Below are positions 35,016 through 44,516 of a DNA stretch of 64,000 nucleotides, one piece after another. Positions within the stretch are counted from its first letter, which is position 1, and every line of letters starts with the position of its first letter. The stretch spans positions 124,001-188,000 of the forward strand of contig NZ_FQZO01000003.1 of the NCBI RefSeq assembly GCF_900142075.1. The letters are read 5' to 3'. This DNA comes from Clostridium amylolyticum (GTDB lineage Bacteria > Bacillota > Clostridia > Clostridiales > Clostridiaceae). A program made the position numbers and the translations under genes. Below the pieces are notes generated by a model. It had not been told where the DNA came from. It worked only from the letters and a program-made list of their open reading frames with translations, and did not search any database.

Positions 35016-36404
35016 ATGAACAAAGAATATTTTATTTATATGAACTTAGATGGGTTTGGTAGGTACTATTATGATATTGCTAATGAGAGCATGAATGGTA
35101 CTCCAAATTTAAATAATTTAATAGAGCAAGGTGTTTTTTTTGATAATCTTTACACAGGGATTCCGTCTATAACATTCCCTATGCAAAGCTCTATATTAAG
35201 TGGAGCATATTCTGAAGTTACGGATAATTGTTGTCAATATTATGACAAAAAACATGGAAGACTAGTAAAGTGCAATCATAGCAATAAGGGAGAAACCTTA
35301 GGTGAAGTTTTAAATTCTCTCAATAAGCCTTTTATATCTATACAACAGTTTGTCCTTAATGAAAGAGGCTGTAATTTTGATGATGACAAGTTTGTATATT
35401 TTCAGCCAGGAGGAAATTATAAAGTAAGGTTTAAACTTTTGAAAGATATTATTAATGGGAAAAAAGTAAGTTCTAAAAATAAAGAATACATATTTAAAGA
35501 TATGCCTGAGTACATTTTCTTTTATGCTGATGATTTGGATGCTTTAGGACATAACCCACCTTATACTAGCTATGCACCTTTAAGGGTAAAGGCTATTACT
35601 GAAGATGCTAGAGTTAGTTCTGTGATAGGAAGGCTAAAGGAAATTGATGAAGAAATAGGTAAGGTTATTAATCTTTTGAAAGAAAAGAATATATACGATA
35701 ATACTACAATATTAATTACCAGCGACCATGGAATGATACCTTACAAAGGTAAGAGCAGCATTCTAAAGCTCATTAAAGCCTTAGAGAATATTGGATTTGA
35801 AAATATTAAGGTGGTTCAAGACAATAACAAAAAGATATGGAATAAAGATAAGCATAAGCTTATAGAGATTAAAGAAAATAATAAATATAAAGAAAAATCA
35901 TTAACTATGAATGAACATACCTCATTGGATATGTACAATTTTGAAAATAAATACAATTCACAAGATACAGCTATAAGAGAAACAGAAGTTATAATAGCAA
36001 GTACAGGTATTCAATGCCAATTGTATTTTATTGGCAATATTAATCTAAAAGAGATTAAAAATAAATTATCTAAGGAAGAATATATAGAAAAGTGCCTCAC
36101 TAAAGAAGAACTTAAGGAGAGAGGGGTTAGTGAAAAGTTTGCAGACATACTTGTTTCTCCTAAACCTTTTATGCATTTTAATTTAGATTTAAACACAAAC
36201 TTTATATTAAATGCATCTCATGATTCTCTTAACGAGAAATGTCAAAAGGTATTTGGAGTTATTAAGGGATCAAAAATAAAACGTGGATTAATATATAGAG
36301 AAAAATCCTATAATATAGATTTAATCCCTACAGCATGCACTGTGTTAAATATTCCTTTAATGAGAGGTTCCAAGGGAAAAGTGATAGATGATATTATACT
36401 TTAG
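35016..36404 (+). CDS. Type I phosphodiesterase/nucleotide pyrophosphatase-family protein (cytoplasmic)
   Basis: A 462-residue alkaline-phosphatase superfamily enzyme (PF01663 type). Putative metal and catalytic residues are Asp12 (MNLDGFG), nucleophile Thr53 (GIPSITFPMQSSILSG), the DDLDALGHN block, ITSDHGM and the late His of NASHDSLNEKC. There is no signal peptide, so it should act in the cytoplasm. It is clearly related to the second catalytic domain of the wall-anchored protein at 45666 (shared TGIPSIT, QYYDK/RYYDK, DDLD-x-x-GHN). It heads a locus with a ROK regulator and importer and may cleave an imported phosphodiester. The substrate is unknown. Confidence 0.85.
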   Translation: MNKEYFIYMNLDGFGRYYYDIANESMNGTPNLNNLIEQGVFFDNLYTGIPSITFPMQSSILSGAYSEVTDNCCQYYDKKHGRLVKCNHSNKGETLGEVLNSLNKPFISIQQFVLNERGCNFDDDKFVYFQPGGNYKVRFKLLKDIINGKKVSSKNKEYIFKDMPEYIFFYADDLDALGHNPPYTSYAPLRVKAITEDARVSSVIGRLKEIDEEIGKVINLLKEKNIYDNTTILITSDHGMIPYKGKSSILKLIKALENIGFENIKVVQDNNKKIWNKDKHKLIEIKENNKYKEKSLTMNEHTSLDMYNFENKYNSQDTAIRETEVIIASTGIQCQLYFIGNINLKEIKNKLSKEEYIEKCLTKEELKERGVSEKFADILVSPKPFMHFNLDLNTNFILNASHDSLNEKCQKVFGVIKGSKIKRGLIYREKSYNIDLIPTACTVLNIPLMRGSKGKVIDDIIL

Positions 36405-36442
36405 ATACTTTTTCCAGTGAAAGAAGAAAGTGAGGTTTTATT

Positions 36443-37645
36443 TTGAATAAAAAAGCTGATAAGGATACCATAAAGTTTTTAAATAGACAAACTGTATTAA
36501 GTATTATAAGAAAATATAATGAAATTTCTAGAGCTGATTTAACGGAAAAAACAAAACTAAGTCCAACAACCATATCTGCTATTACATCCGAACTAGTGGA
36601 AAATAAACTTATAAGGGAAATAAGAATAGGAGAATCTAATGGTGGAAGACCACCTTTAATATTTGGAATTAATCCAATAGCTGCCTTTTCTATAAATTTA
36701 AGAATTACACCTAGTAGTGCTTTAGTGGCTATAGTAAATTTAGCTAATGAAATTGTATATAAAAAAGAAATAATTTTGCAGGTATATGATGAGGAAAGCC
36801 TACAAGAACTTTTAGAAACATCAATAAAAAGCGCATTGGATAACTTCCCTTACGATTTAGATCTCATTCAGGGGATAGGTATAAGCTTTCCTGGGCTTAT
36901 AGATTATAAAAGCTGCAAGATAATTTTTTCAGCCAGCCTTCATGTGAAAAATTTTGATGTACAACAAGCTATATATAAGGTTGTAGGCAAAGAAGTTTAT
37001 ATTTATAAAGATACAGATGCTCTTTTATTAGGAGAATATCATTTTGGGATAGAAGAAAGTTATAAAGATGTTATTTACATATTAGTGGAAAATGGTGTAG
37101 GTATGTCGTATTTATATTCTGGCAAGCTGTTTAGACTACCAGAAGGAGGTTTTGAGTTAGGACACATAACCATAGATCCAGAAGGAGAACTTTGTAGGTG
37201 CGGTAATAAAGGATGTTTGGGAACTATGGTTTCAGAGATCCCTGCTCAGAAAAAGTTAAGTGAATTACTTGCTCAAGGGATAGAAAGCAGAGTTAGCCAA
37301 GCAGGTGCCTTAAGATATGAAGATATGATGAAACTCTATGAAGAAAAGGATATAGCATGCACTATGGTCATTAATGAACAAATTAATTTGCTAGGTACAG
37401 CTATATCTAATATGGTAAATATTTTTAATCCAGAGCTAGTTATATTAGGAGGTCCTTTAGTAGCTGGTGGAGAGGAACTTAGAAATAACTTAAAAAGTAT
37501 CGTAAGTAAAAAATCACTTAAGAGTTTCTCACAAAAAACAAAACTGAAACTTTCAGCTTTAGGGGATAATTCAGCATTGTTAGGAATGTCTCATGAAATT
37601 TTTAGTGATAGGGTTTATAAGTTTATAGATATAAATAACAAGTAA
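36443..37645 (+). CDS. ROK-family transcriptional regulator (NagC/XylR type)
   Basis: A 400-residue ROK repressor. The N-terminal winged helix (about 12-75) reads RQTVLSIIRKYNEISRADLT, LSPTTISAITSEL and NGGRPP. The ROK sugar-kinase-like domain has GIGISFPGLID, GVGMSYLYSG and the zinc motif CRCGNKGCLG after GHITIDPEG. The start is a TTG at 36443, 7 nt after AAGTGAGG; no better ATG lies near. It probably represses the importer operon directly downstream and is released by the imported sugar or its phosphate. A degenerate TTTATTTAATATAAA palindrome near 37780-37795 could be an operator. Confidence 0.9.
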   Translation: MNKKADKDTIKFLNRQTVLSIIRKYNEISRADLTEKTKLSPTTISAITSELVENKLIREIRIGESNGGRPPLIFGINPIAAFSINLRITPSSALVAIVNLANEIVYKKEIILQVYDEESLQELLETSIKSALDNFPYDLDLIQGIGISFPGLIDYKSCKIIFSASLHVKNFDVQQAIYKVVGKEVYIYKDTDALLLGEYHFGIEESYKDVIYILVENGVGMSYLYSGKLFRLPEGGFELGHITIDPEGELCRCGNKGCLGTMVSEIPAQKKLSELLAQGIESRVSQAGALRYEDMMKLYEEKDIACTMVINEQINLLGTAISNMVNIFNPELVILGGPLVAGGEELRNNLKSIVSKKSLKSFSQKTKLKLSALGDNSALLGMSHEIFSDRVYKFIDINNK

Positions 37646-37837
37646 GTTAGAGCATATATAAGCGGTTGGATGATTATAAATATGTTTCTTGATATAAAAT
37701 AACTATTTCACAATAAGTGCAATCATTTATTTAACACATTTTACTAAGTATTACTGTTTCATATAAACTAGGGTTCATTTTATTTAATATAAACCAACAA
37801 ACCATTGATGTTAAATTAATTAAAGGAGGTAGCTTTT

Positions 37838-39106
37838 ATGAGAGGAAGAAAGCTCACAATTCTATTATTAACAACAGTACTTTTAGGTGGAGTAGTATCA
37901 GGATGTGGTAAAAAAGACAACTCACCAGCCGCAGGAGGAGGGGACAAAAAGGTTACTATAACTTATTGGCAACATAGCAGTCAAGCAAGGGACAAGATGA
38001 TGCAGGATTTAGCTAAAGAATTTATGGACAAAAATAAGAATATTACGATTAAAACTGAATTTATTCCAGAAGATAGCTATTCTACAAAATTAATATCCAG
38101 CCTTGCCACAGATGCAGCTCCAGATGTAATGCAAGTGGAATCAGGCATGATACCAAGACTTGCAAAATCTGGATCCATACAGCCTTTGGATGAAAAGGTT
38201 TTATCCACAGATAAGGTAGCCAGCGAATTTATCCCTGCTACAGTAGATGGACTAAAATATAACGGTAAGTATTATGGCCTTCCAACAGATACACAAACTA
38301 TAGTTCTTTATTGGAATAAGGATTTGGCTAAATCAGCTGGTTTAGATGCTGAAAAGGGACCAAAAACCTGGGATGAACTAAGAGATTGGGCTAAGAAACT
38401 TACTAAAACAGAAGGCGGTAAAATGTCTCAATCTGGATGGGGAGAAAAAGGATACAATCCAGAAGTACAAGCTTTGGTTAATCAGTATGGTGGAAAGATG
38501 GTAGATGAAAATGGCAAGTATGTTTTTGCTGATGATGCAAAAGCTGTAGAAGCTATTCAATTTATGGTGGACGTTTATAAAAAGGACAAGGTTTATGACA
38601 CTCAATTTATGAAAAACTGGGCAGGCTTTAGACAAGGAAAAGTTGCTATTATGTTAGGACACCCAGCTATGCTTGGAAACTTAAAACAAACAGCTCCTAA
38701 TGTTAAGCTTGGAATGTCATTAATTCCTGCAAAAGATGGAAAAAATACAACTATAGTAACTTCTTGGGCTTACGTTGCATCAAAGAAAGCTAACTCCGAA
38801 GCTGCAACAAAATGGATAGAATTCTTAACAAGCAAAGATGTTCAAAAGAAATGGACAAAACAAACTGGAGAACTTCCAGCTAGAAAAGAATTACTTACTG
38901 ATTCAGAGTTAACTTCAGATCCACAAACAAAGCTTTTATTATCCTCACTTACAGATTCCAAGGTTGGATATCTTCAAATGGGTATCTTAAATAAAATTTG
39001 GAGTGAAGGTTTTGAAAAAATGATATTAACCGATGCTCCAGTTAAGGATACTTTAAAAGCAATGCAGGATTCTCTAAATCAAGAGGTTTCTAAAGATCTT
39101 AAGTAG
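37838..39106 (+). CDS. CUT1 sugar ABC transporter substrate-binding lipoprotein
   Basis: A 422-residue SBP_bac_1-type lipoprotein. The signal peptide ends with lipobox VSGC (Cys23), followed by a glycine-rich linker. Typical marks are TITYWQHSS, SSLATDAAPDVMQVESGMIP and YYGLPTDTQTIVLYWNKDL. AAAGGAGGT precedes the ATG. Two permeases follow after a terminator-like hairpin that probably lets only part of the transcripts continue. Neighbouring oxidoreductases and phosphoesterases suggest a polyol or sugar-phosphate type ligand. No ATPase is encoded here. Confidence 0.93.
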   Translation: MRGRKLTILLLTTVLLGGVVSGCGKKDNSPAAGGGDKKVTITYWQHSSQARDKMMQDLAKEFMDKNKNITIKTEFIPEDSYSTKLISSLATDAAPDVMQVESGMIPRLAKSGSIQPLDEKVLSTDKVASEFIPATVDGLKYNGKYYGLPTDTQTIVLYWNKDLAKSAGLDAEKGPKTWDELRDWAKKLTKTEGGKMSQSGWGEKGYNPEVQALVNQYGGKMVDENGKYVFADDAKAVEAIQFMVDVYKKDKVYDTQFMKNWAGFRQGKVAIMLGHPAMLGNLKQTAPNVKLGMSLIPAKDGKNTTIVTSWAYVASKKANSEAATKWIEFLTSKDVQKKWTKQTGELPARKELLTDSELTSDPQTKLLLSSLTDSKVGYLQMGILNKIWSEGFEKMILTDAPVKDTLKAMQDSLNQEVSKDLK

Positions 39107-39193
39107 AAAATTAATTTCTTAAAGCTAGAAATCCCTTAATAAATTAATTACTAAAATCAAAATAAGATAGCTATATTTAAAACTATACATAAT

Positions 39194-39243
39194 GAGGCTG
39201 AGCCTCAAAAGTCTTAATATGCTTTTGGGACAGCCTCTTTTTT
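39194..39243 (+). terminator. Terminator/attenuator between binding protein and permeases
   Basis: GAGGCTG and CAGCCTC form the outer stem, TCAAAAG/CTTTTGG the inner stem, followed by six T. It lies 17 nt before the permease start, so partial termination would give more binding protein than permease. Confidence 0.8.
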
Positions 39244-39259
39244 AGAAGGAAGTGATATT

Positions 39260-40129
39260 TTGAGGAAAAATAAGCTTAATCCCATGAAAATAGCTCCATA
39301 CTTATTCATAGCGCCAGCAATTTTATATTTGCTAATAGTAACAATTATTCCTGCTATTATGGCTCTGCCTATAAGCTTTACAGATTGGTCAGCCCTTAGC
39401 ACTAAGATGAGTTTTGTGGGATTTGAGAATTATAAAAGATTATTACATGATGCAGAATTTAAAAGATCCTTATTAATAATGAGTAAGTTTTTCTTATTTG
39501 TACCTTTAAATATGTTCTTTGGTTTGATGCTGGCTTTACTTTTAAATAGTAAGATAAGGGGTATGGTTGTTTTCAGAGTTATATTTTACTCCCCAGTAAT
39601 AACTTCTACAGTAGCGGCAGCCATATTATTTGATTGGTTTTATCAACCAAGCTTTGGACTTTTTAATAGTATATTAGCTGTGTTTGGAATAAAGGGCATT
39701 GGATGGATAAATGATGCTAAAACAGCAATAAGTTCGGTAATGATATTTAAAGTTTGGAAAGGTGCTGGAGCAGCAATGCTCATATACTTGGCTGGACTTC
39801 AAGATGTAGCAGAAGAAATAAAAGAAGCTGCATCAATAGATGGGGCTACTCCTTGGCAAAAGTTTAAATATATTACATTGCCTCTTTTAAGACCAGCTCA
39901 TATATATCTTCTTATAACAGGGATAATCGGTGTATTTATGATATTCCAAGAAACATACATGCTTCAAGGACCTCTTAAGAGCACAAATACTGTAGTTAAT
40001 TATATTTATGATAAAGGCTTTATGAGTTCTGAGATGGGATATGCCAGTGCTATGTCCTTTGTACTATTCATAGCAGTTCTTATTATAACTATTATTCAAT
40101 ATAAAGTTCTAAAATTAGATTTATCATAA
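39260..40129 (+). CDS. CUT1 sugar ABC transporter permease (MalF type)
   Basis: A 289-residue permease with six predicted helices. The N-terminus has KIAPYLFIAPAILYLLIVTI and the EAA loop is IKEAASIDGATPWQKFKYIT. It starts with TTG at 39260, with AAGGAAG 8 nt before. It pairs with the permease encoded 10 nt downstream and the lipoprotein upstream. The hairpin just before it may attenuate its expression. Confidence 0.92.
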   Translation: MRKNKLNPMKIAPYLFIAPAILYLLIVTIIPAIMALPISFTDWSALSTKMSFVGFENYKRLLHDAEFKRSLLIMSKFFLFVPLNMFFGLMLALLLNSKIRGMVVFRVIFYSPVITSTVAAAILFDWFYQPSFGLFNSILAVFGIKGIGWINDAKTAISSVMIFKVWKGAGAAMLIYLAGLQDVAEEIKEAASIDGATPWQKFKYITLPLLRPAHIYLLITGIIGVFMIFQETYMLQGPLKSTNTVVNYIYDKGFMSSEMGYASAMSFVLFIAVLIITIIQYKVLKLDLS

Positions 40130-40139
40130 GGAGGAAAAT

Positions 40140-40964
40140 ATGAAGAGTAAGAGCTTAAAAAAGATTCTATTATTATTGCTTCTCATAGGAGCTTCTGTAG
40201 TAGTTGTTTTTCCATTCCTATGGATGATATTTTCCTCTTTTAAAAAAATAGATGAATTCTATTTTATACCGCCTAAATTGTTTCCTAAAGAATTTACTTT
40301 GGATAACTTTAAGGAACTCTTCGAAAGAGGAAACTTCTCTGTTTATTACATGAACAGCATTATAGTTACAGTAGTTCAGGTTTTCTTCAACATGATTATT
40401 GTAACTATGGCAGGGTATGGCTTTGCCAAGTTTAATTTTAAAGGAAAAAAGCTTCTTTTTATGTGTGTTCTAGCTACTACTATGATACCTTGGGTTGCTA
40501 CCATTATTCCTTTATACATAATGGCATATAAGTCTGGAACTATTAATACTTATTTTGGTTTGATATTTCCAGGAATAGTGGATGTTTTTAGCATATTTTT
40601 AGCTAGAAACTTTATGGAAAGCATACCTACAGCATTATTGGAGGCGGCTAGGGTAGATGGAGCAGGGGAATTTAAGATATTTAGAACTCTTGTGCTACCA
40701 CTAACTAAACCACTTATAGCGGTTATTACCATTAATAAGTTTATAGGTAGCTGGAATGCCTTCCAATGGCCGCTGTTAGTTGTAAGCGATGATAGTTTAA
40801 GAACATTACCTTTAGCAGTTGCAAAGTTCTCCAGCCAATACTATGATGCTTATAATTTGAAGATGGCAGCAGCAGCATTAGCAATAATACCTGTATTGCT
40901 TGTATATATAGCTTTCCAAAAATACTTTGTATCAGGAATTTCACTTTCTGGAATGAAGGAGTAG
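40140..40964 (+). CDS. CUT1 sugar ABC transporter permease (MalG type)
   Basis: A 274-residue permease with six predicted helices, the segment PFLWMIFSSFKK after helix 1, and the EAA loop LLEAARVDGAGEFKIFRTLV. The C-terminal tail GISLSGMKE is typical of the MalG group. A strong AAGGAGG precedes the ATG, 10 nt after the first permease stop. It forms the second half of the membrane pore. Confidence 0.93.
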   Translation: MKSKSLKKILLLLLLIGASVVVVFPFLWMIFSSFKKIDEFYFIPPKLFPKEFTLDNFKELFERGNFSVYYMNSIIVTVVQVFFNMIIVTMAGYGFAKFNFKGKKLLFMCVLATTMIPWVATIIPLYIMAYKSGTINTYFGLIFPGIVDVFSIFLARNFMESIPTALLEAARVDGAGEFKIFRTLVLPLTKPLIAVITINKFIGSWNAFQWPLLVVSDDSLRTLPLAVAKFSSQYYDAYNLKMAAAALAIIPVLLVYIAFQKYFVSGISLSGMKE

Positions 40965-41008
40965 TAAAGATAAATTATCACCATTAAATATAATGAAGGG
41001 GTGATTAA

Positions 41009-41776
41009 ATGAAGATAGATTTGCATATTCATACTAATTTTTCTGATGGACAACCTACTTATAAGGAAGTTATTGATAAGGCCAAGGAATTAAGAATGGA
41101 TTGTATTGCTATAACAGATCATTTTGATAATTATGACCCATCTCCTCACATTAGAAAAATCGGAGATGACGAGCTCATAGAGTTTTATGAAAAAATAAAA
41201 TCTTATGCTGAATTAAAAGAGCAAAAGGTACTTTGCGGCATTGAAACATGCACTGATTTCAAAGGTGATTTAAGAATAAGTGATAGAGTGTACCAGGCCT
41301 CTGAAATAATAATTACCAGTGTGCATTATGTAGAATATAATGAAGAGCTGGTTCAAGGTGAATATTATAATGATAAATATTGGGAAGCATTTAAGCAAAA
41401 GCTTTTAAATATGGCTGGTTCCGAAGGACATGTCCAAGGTCATCCGGAGGGGTACTTACCTATTAATCCTTTAATAAAACCTGGAACTACTACCTATGAG
41501 GAGAGAAAAGCATTATGTAGAGAGATATCCGTTAGGTACCTTGATAATATTTATCTTGAAGAACTAGCTGAGAGGTTTCTATTAAGCAATAAAGCCTACG
41601 AACTTCATGGAGCTACTGGTACTCCTAGAGAAAGCGTAGTAGAGCTTATGACTTCTAAGGGTGTGAAATTTAGTATAGGCAGCGATGCACATATATTGGA
41701 TTGGATTGGGAAAAATCAGCTTGGAGAAGAAATGATTAATAAATATAAGGGTAGTCTTTTTAGAAGTTTTAGATAA
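41009..41776 (+). CDS. PHP-domain phosphoesterase
   Basis: A 255-residue stand-alone PHP protein. Metal-binding motifs in order are DLHIHTNFSDG (His6, His8), ITDHFD, ETCTD, SVHYVE, GHPEG and GSDAH. It resembles histidinol-phosphatase-type and RNase-AM-type PHP phosphoesterases. It follows the importer by 44 nt with an AAGGGGTG ribosome site and is probably the last gene of that transcript. In context it may dephosphorylate or open a phospho-sugar intermediate rather than act in histidine synthesis. Confidence 0.85.
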   Translation: MKIDLHIHTNFSDGQPTYKEVIDKAKELRMDCIAITDHFDNYDPSPHIRKIGDDELIEFYEKIKSYAELKEQKVLCGIETCTDFKGDLRISDRVYQASEIIITSVHYVEYNEELVQGEYYNDKYWEAFKQKLLNMAGSEGHVQGHPEGYLPINPLIKPGTTTYEERKALCREISVRYLDNIYLEELAERFLLSNKAYELHGATGTPRESVVELMTSKGVKFSIGSDAHILDWIGKNQLGEEMINKYKGSLFRSFR

Positions 41777-41941
41777 TGTTATTATATAGAAATTATTATA
41801 GGTGATATTAAGTTAACGATATAATATTAGGATTAACTAAGGATAATACAGTAAAAGTTTTATTCTTGAAAGAACAGGCATAGATAAGACAAAACAGTTA
41901 ATTAATGTAATATAGTAAGAGCTTTTATATCTATTATTAGG

Positions 41942-42030
41942 TTGCAATATGATATCTGTTTTAACTTAATGAATGCATTTTCTTACTTGATTTATTTAAA
42001 TTAGATTGCAGCATAATATCAGTTTTAACT
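41942..42030. repeat. Imperfect 25-nt direct repeat in a 600-bp non-coding gap
   Basis: Two copies, 41942-41966 and 42006-42030, share TTGCA..ATATC.GTTTTAACT at a 64-nt period; a weaker third lies near 42051. They sit in the A+T-rich gap 41777-42380, which otherwise shows only the hairpin at 42309 and no gene. Confidence 0.5.
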
Positions 42031-42308
42031 AAGAGTACTATATGAAAACAATTAGCATTATATTATTCAGTTTTAAAAAGTTATTGATATTATGAATAAT
42101 TTTATTGATACTTATATTGATTTTAAAAGTGAGTTGTTTTATTAGTGCTACATTATAAAATAAAAATTATTTATTGTGTAGAAGTCTCAATAAAGTATTA
42201 ATAATAAAAAATTATTTTAAAACCATAGATTTTTTATTAGTTAACATTAAATTTGTTATATATAATAATGAAATATTCTATAGAAAATTTGAACATATTT
42301 TAATACAC

Positions 42309-42342
42309 ATGAATTTAATATAGAACAACATATTAAATTCAT
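42309..42342. promoter_or_regulatory. Perfect inverted repeat before the first Gfo/Idh/MocA gene
   Basis: ATGAATTTAATAT and its exact complement, 13-nt arms, 8-nt centre, ending 38 nt before the start codon. It could be an operator for a dimeric regulator or a leader hairpin. Confidence 0.6.
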
Positions 42343-42380
42343 AGTGCTTATTTTATATTTAAGTTAAGGAGTGAAGAAAA

Positions 42381-43364
42381 ATGATTAAGGTAGCTATTGT
42401 AGGGTGCGGTACCATGGGAAACGTACATGCAAAGGGTTATGTGAACATTAAAAATGCAAAAGTAACGGCTGTATGTGATATAAGAAAAGAAAAAGGCATG
42501 GCTATATCAGAACTTTTAGATGCTAAATATTATGAGAGCTATGATGAAATGCTTAAAGAAGATGTAGATATAGTGGACATATGCTTGCCTACATACATGC
42601 ATAAAGAGTTTGCATTAAAAGCTATGGAACTTGGGAAACATGTATTTTGCGAAAAGCCTATAGCTTTATCTGTAGAAGATGCTGAAGAAATGGTTAATAA
42701 AGCAAAGGAAATGAAGGTTAAGCTTTCAGTAGGTCATGTAGTAAGATTTTTCCCAGCTTATAAAAATGCAGTTAACTTAGTAAAGCAAGGAAAGATTGGA
42801 ACCCCTAAGCTTATAAGGACTACTAGAAATGGGGCATATCCAGGATGGAGCTGGGAAAATTGGTATTCCAACTATGAGCTAAGCGGAGGTCCTTTATTAG
42901 ATCTTGTAATTCATGATATAGACTGGATTATCAGTAATTTTGGAGATGTACAAAGAGTATATGCCAAGAGTTTTAATGGAAAGGTAGAGAGAAAAGATCA
43001 TTGCTTAGTTACATTGACCTTGAAAAATGGTTCTCTAGCTCATGTAGAAGGAAGTTGGGCATATCCAGATGGGGCAATTTTTGGTACAACCTTTGAGGTT
43101 ATCGGAACTACAGGTCAAATAGAAAGCGACAGCAGAAGCAGTTCACCCATTAAAAAGTATACAAATAATGGAGCCTTTAATATGGCACTAGATTCTCCTT
43201 TACAATATAAAGATGAGCCATATACTGCAGAGCTGCAGGAATTTATCAATGCTGTGATAGAAGAGAGGGAGCCTTTAATAACAGGAGAAGCAGCAATAAA
43301 AGCTATAAAAGTATCCCTAGCAGCAATTAAATCATCAAAAACAGGAGAAGCTGTAGAGCTATAA
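42381..43364 (+). CDS. Gfo/Idh/MocA-family oxidoreductase 1
   Basis: A 327-residue NAD(P)-dependent dehydrogenase. The Rossmann fold has VAIVGCGTMGNVHAKGYVNI, the family motif is HVFCEKPIAL (Lys in the EKP motif), and the C-terminal domain has GGPLLDLVIHDIDWIISNFG with the catalytic-region His. Closest in style to inositol dehydrogenase-like and myo-inositol/scyllo-inositol oxidoreductases; substrate not determinable. AAGGAGTG precedes the ATG. It is the first of three such genes in a row; the second follows after 13 nt. Confidence 0.9.
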   Translation: MIKVAIVGCGTMGNVHAKGYVNIKNAKVTAVCDIRKEKGMAISELLDAKYYESYDEMLKEDVDIVDICLPTYMHKEFALKAMELGKHVFCEKPIALSVEDAEEMVNKAKEMKVKLSVGHVVRFFPAYKNAVNLVKQGKIGTPKLIRTTRNGAYPGWSWENWYSNYELSGGPLLDLVIHDIDWIISNFGDVQRVYAKSFNGKVERKDHCLVTLTLKNGSLAHVEGSWAYPDGAIFGTTFEVIGTTGQIESDSRSSSPIKKYTNNGAFNMALDSPLQYKDEPYTAELQEFINAVIEEREPLITGEAAIKAIKVSLAAIKSSKTGEAVEL

Positions 43365-43377
43365 GGAGGTAAGAGCT

Positions 43378-44370
43378 ATGAAAAAAGTGAAAATTGGGGT
43401 TATTAGTTTTGAACATATGCACGCCTTAAGTTATACTCAAGGGCTTATAAATACCCCAAACGTAGAACTAGTGGGAATTGCTGATGATAATGAGTTTAGA
43501 GGCTCAGAGATGTCAGCTAGATTTAACACAAGGTATTACAAGGATTATAAGGAATTACTAAAAACTGATGTACAAGGTGTAATAATCTGTACCTGTAATA
43601 AACTTCATGCCAAGGTGGCTGTAGATGCTGCTAATGCTGGAAAGCATATATTAGTAGAAAAGCCTTTTGCCACTAATTTTGAAGATGCCAATCTTATGTT
43701 GGAAGCTGCAGAGAAGAATAATGTAAAAATAATGACTGCATTTCCCATGAGATTTAATGAAGGGATAATTAAAGCCAAAGAGGCTGTAGATAACGGAGAT
43801 ATCGGTGATATATTGAGCATAACAGGAATTAATCACGGCAAGATTCCTTCTGGCTGGTTCTTATCAAAAGAACTTGCAGGGGGAGGAGCTATAATGGATC
43901 ATACAGTTCATATAGCAGACCTTATGCGATGGTTTACTGGGAGCAAATACAGTTCTGTATATTGTCAGGGTGGAGAACTTATCCACAATAAAGGCATAGA
44001 CGATTGCGGAATAGTTACCGTAGAGTTTGAGAATGGTGTTTTTGGAACCATAGATTGCAGTTGGGGACACCATAAGAATTATACCATTTGGCCAGAAGTA
44101 TATATGGAAATAGTAGGTACTAAAGGGGTTATAGAAGTTGAGGGCTTTAGACAGAACATGAGAGTCTTTGATGCTTCTAATAATACTATTGAAGATGTTA
44201 TCTGGGGCAGTGACGGTGATGAAGGCTTGGTAAAAGAATTTATAAGAGTTGTAGAAACTGGAGATGAGCCTGCGGTAACAGGCTTGGATGGAGCTAGAGC
44301 CATGGAAGTAGCTGTAGCAGCTTATAAGTCAAAAGAAAGCAATTCAAAAGTAACAGTTAATCATATTTAA
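43378..44370 (+). CDS. Gfo/Idh/MocA-family oxidoreductase 2
   Basis: A 330-residue dehydrogenase. The N-terminus KIGVISFEHMHALSYTQGLI lacks the usual GxGxxG glycine pattern, as in several members that bind cofactor tightly. It has HILVEKPFATNFEDA and GGGAIMDHTVHIADLMRWFTG. It is separated by 13 nt from the first oxidoreductase and has AAGGAGGT before its ATG. Its last codons (NSKVTVNHI) belong to the first copy of a 30-nt repeat that recurs twice downstream. Confidence 0.88.
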   Translation: MKKVKIGVISFEHMHALSYTQGLINTPNVELVGIADDNEFRGSEMSARFNTRYYKDYKELLKTDVQGVIICTCNKLHAKVAVDAANAGKHILVEKPFATNFEDANLMLEAAEKNNVKIMTAFPMRFNEGIIKAKEAVDNGDIGDILSITGINHGKIPSGWFLSKELAGGGAIMDHTVHIADLMRWFTGSKYSSVYCQGGELIHNKGIDDCGIVTVEFENGVFGTIDCSWGHHKNYTIWPEVYMEIVGTKGVIEVEGFRQNMRVFDASNNTIEDVIWGSDGDEGLVKEFIRVVETGDEPAVTGLDGARAMEVAVAAYKSKESNSKVTVNHI

Positions 44371-44500
44371 GATGAGATTCTAGAACAGTGGAGTGATGGA
44401 TTTAGGATTCAAAAGTAACAGTTAATAATATTTAAGGGTATTTCCAATATGCTCTACACTTTGGAATAGTATTCAAAAGTAGCAGTTAATCATATTTAAG
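44342..44500 (+). repeat. Three 30-nt direct repeats at 64-65-nt period
   Basis: Copies at 44342-44371, 44407-44436 and 44471-44500, sharing ATTCAAAAGTA.CAGTTAAT with one mismatch in copies 2 and 3. Gaps are 35 and 34 nt and unrelated to each other; the second gap contains TTCCAA/TTGGAA. Copy 1 includes the last codons and stop of oxidoreductase 2; copy 3 ends at the ribosome site of oxidoreductase 3. Confidence 0.95.
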
Positions 44501-44516
44501 TTAGGAGTTGATAGCT

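Noticed and set aside
44342..44500. CRISPR array
   Set aside because: Only three repeats, the first inside a coding sequence, no dyad in the repeat, no cas genes, and copy 3 merges into a ribosome site.
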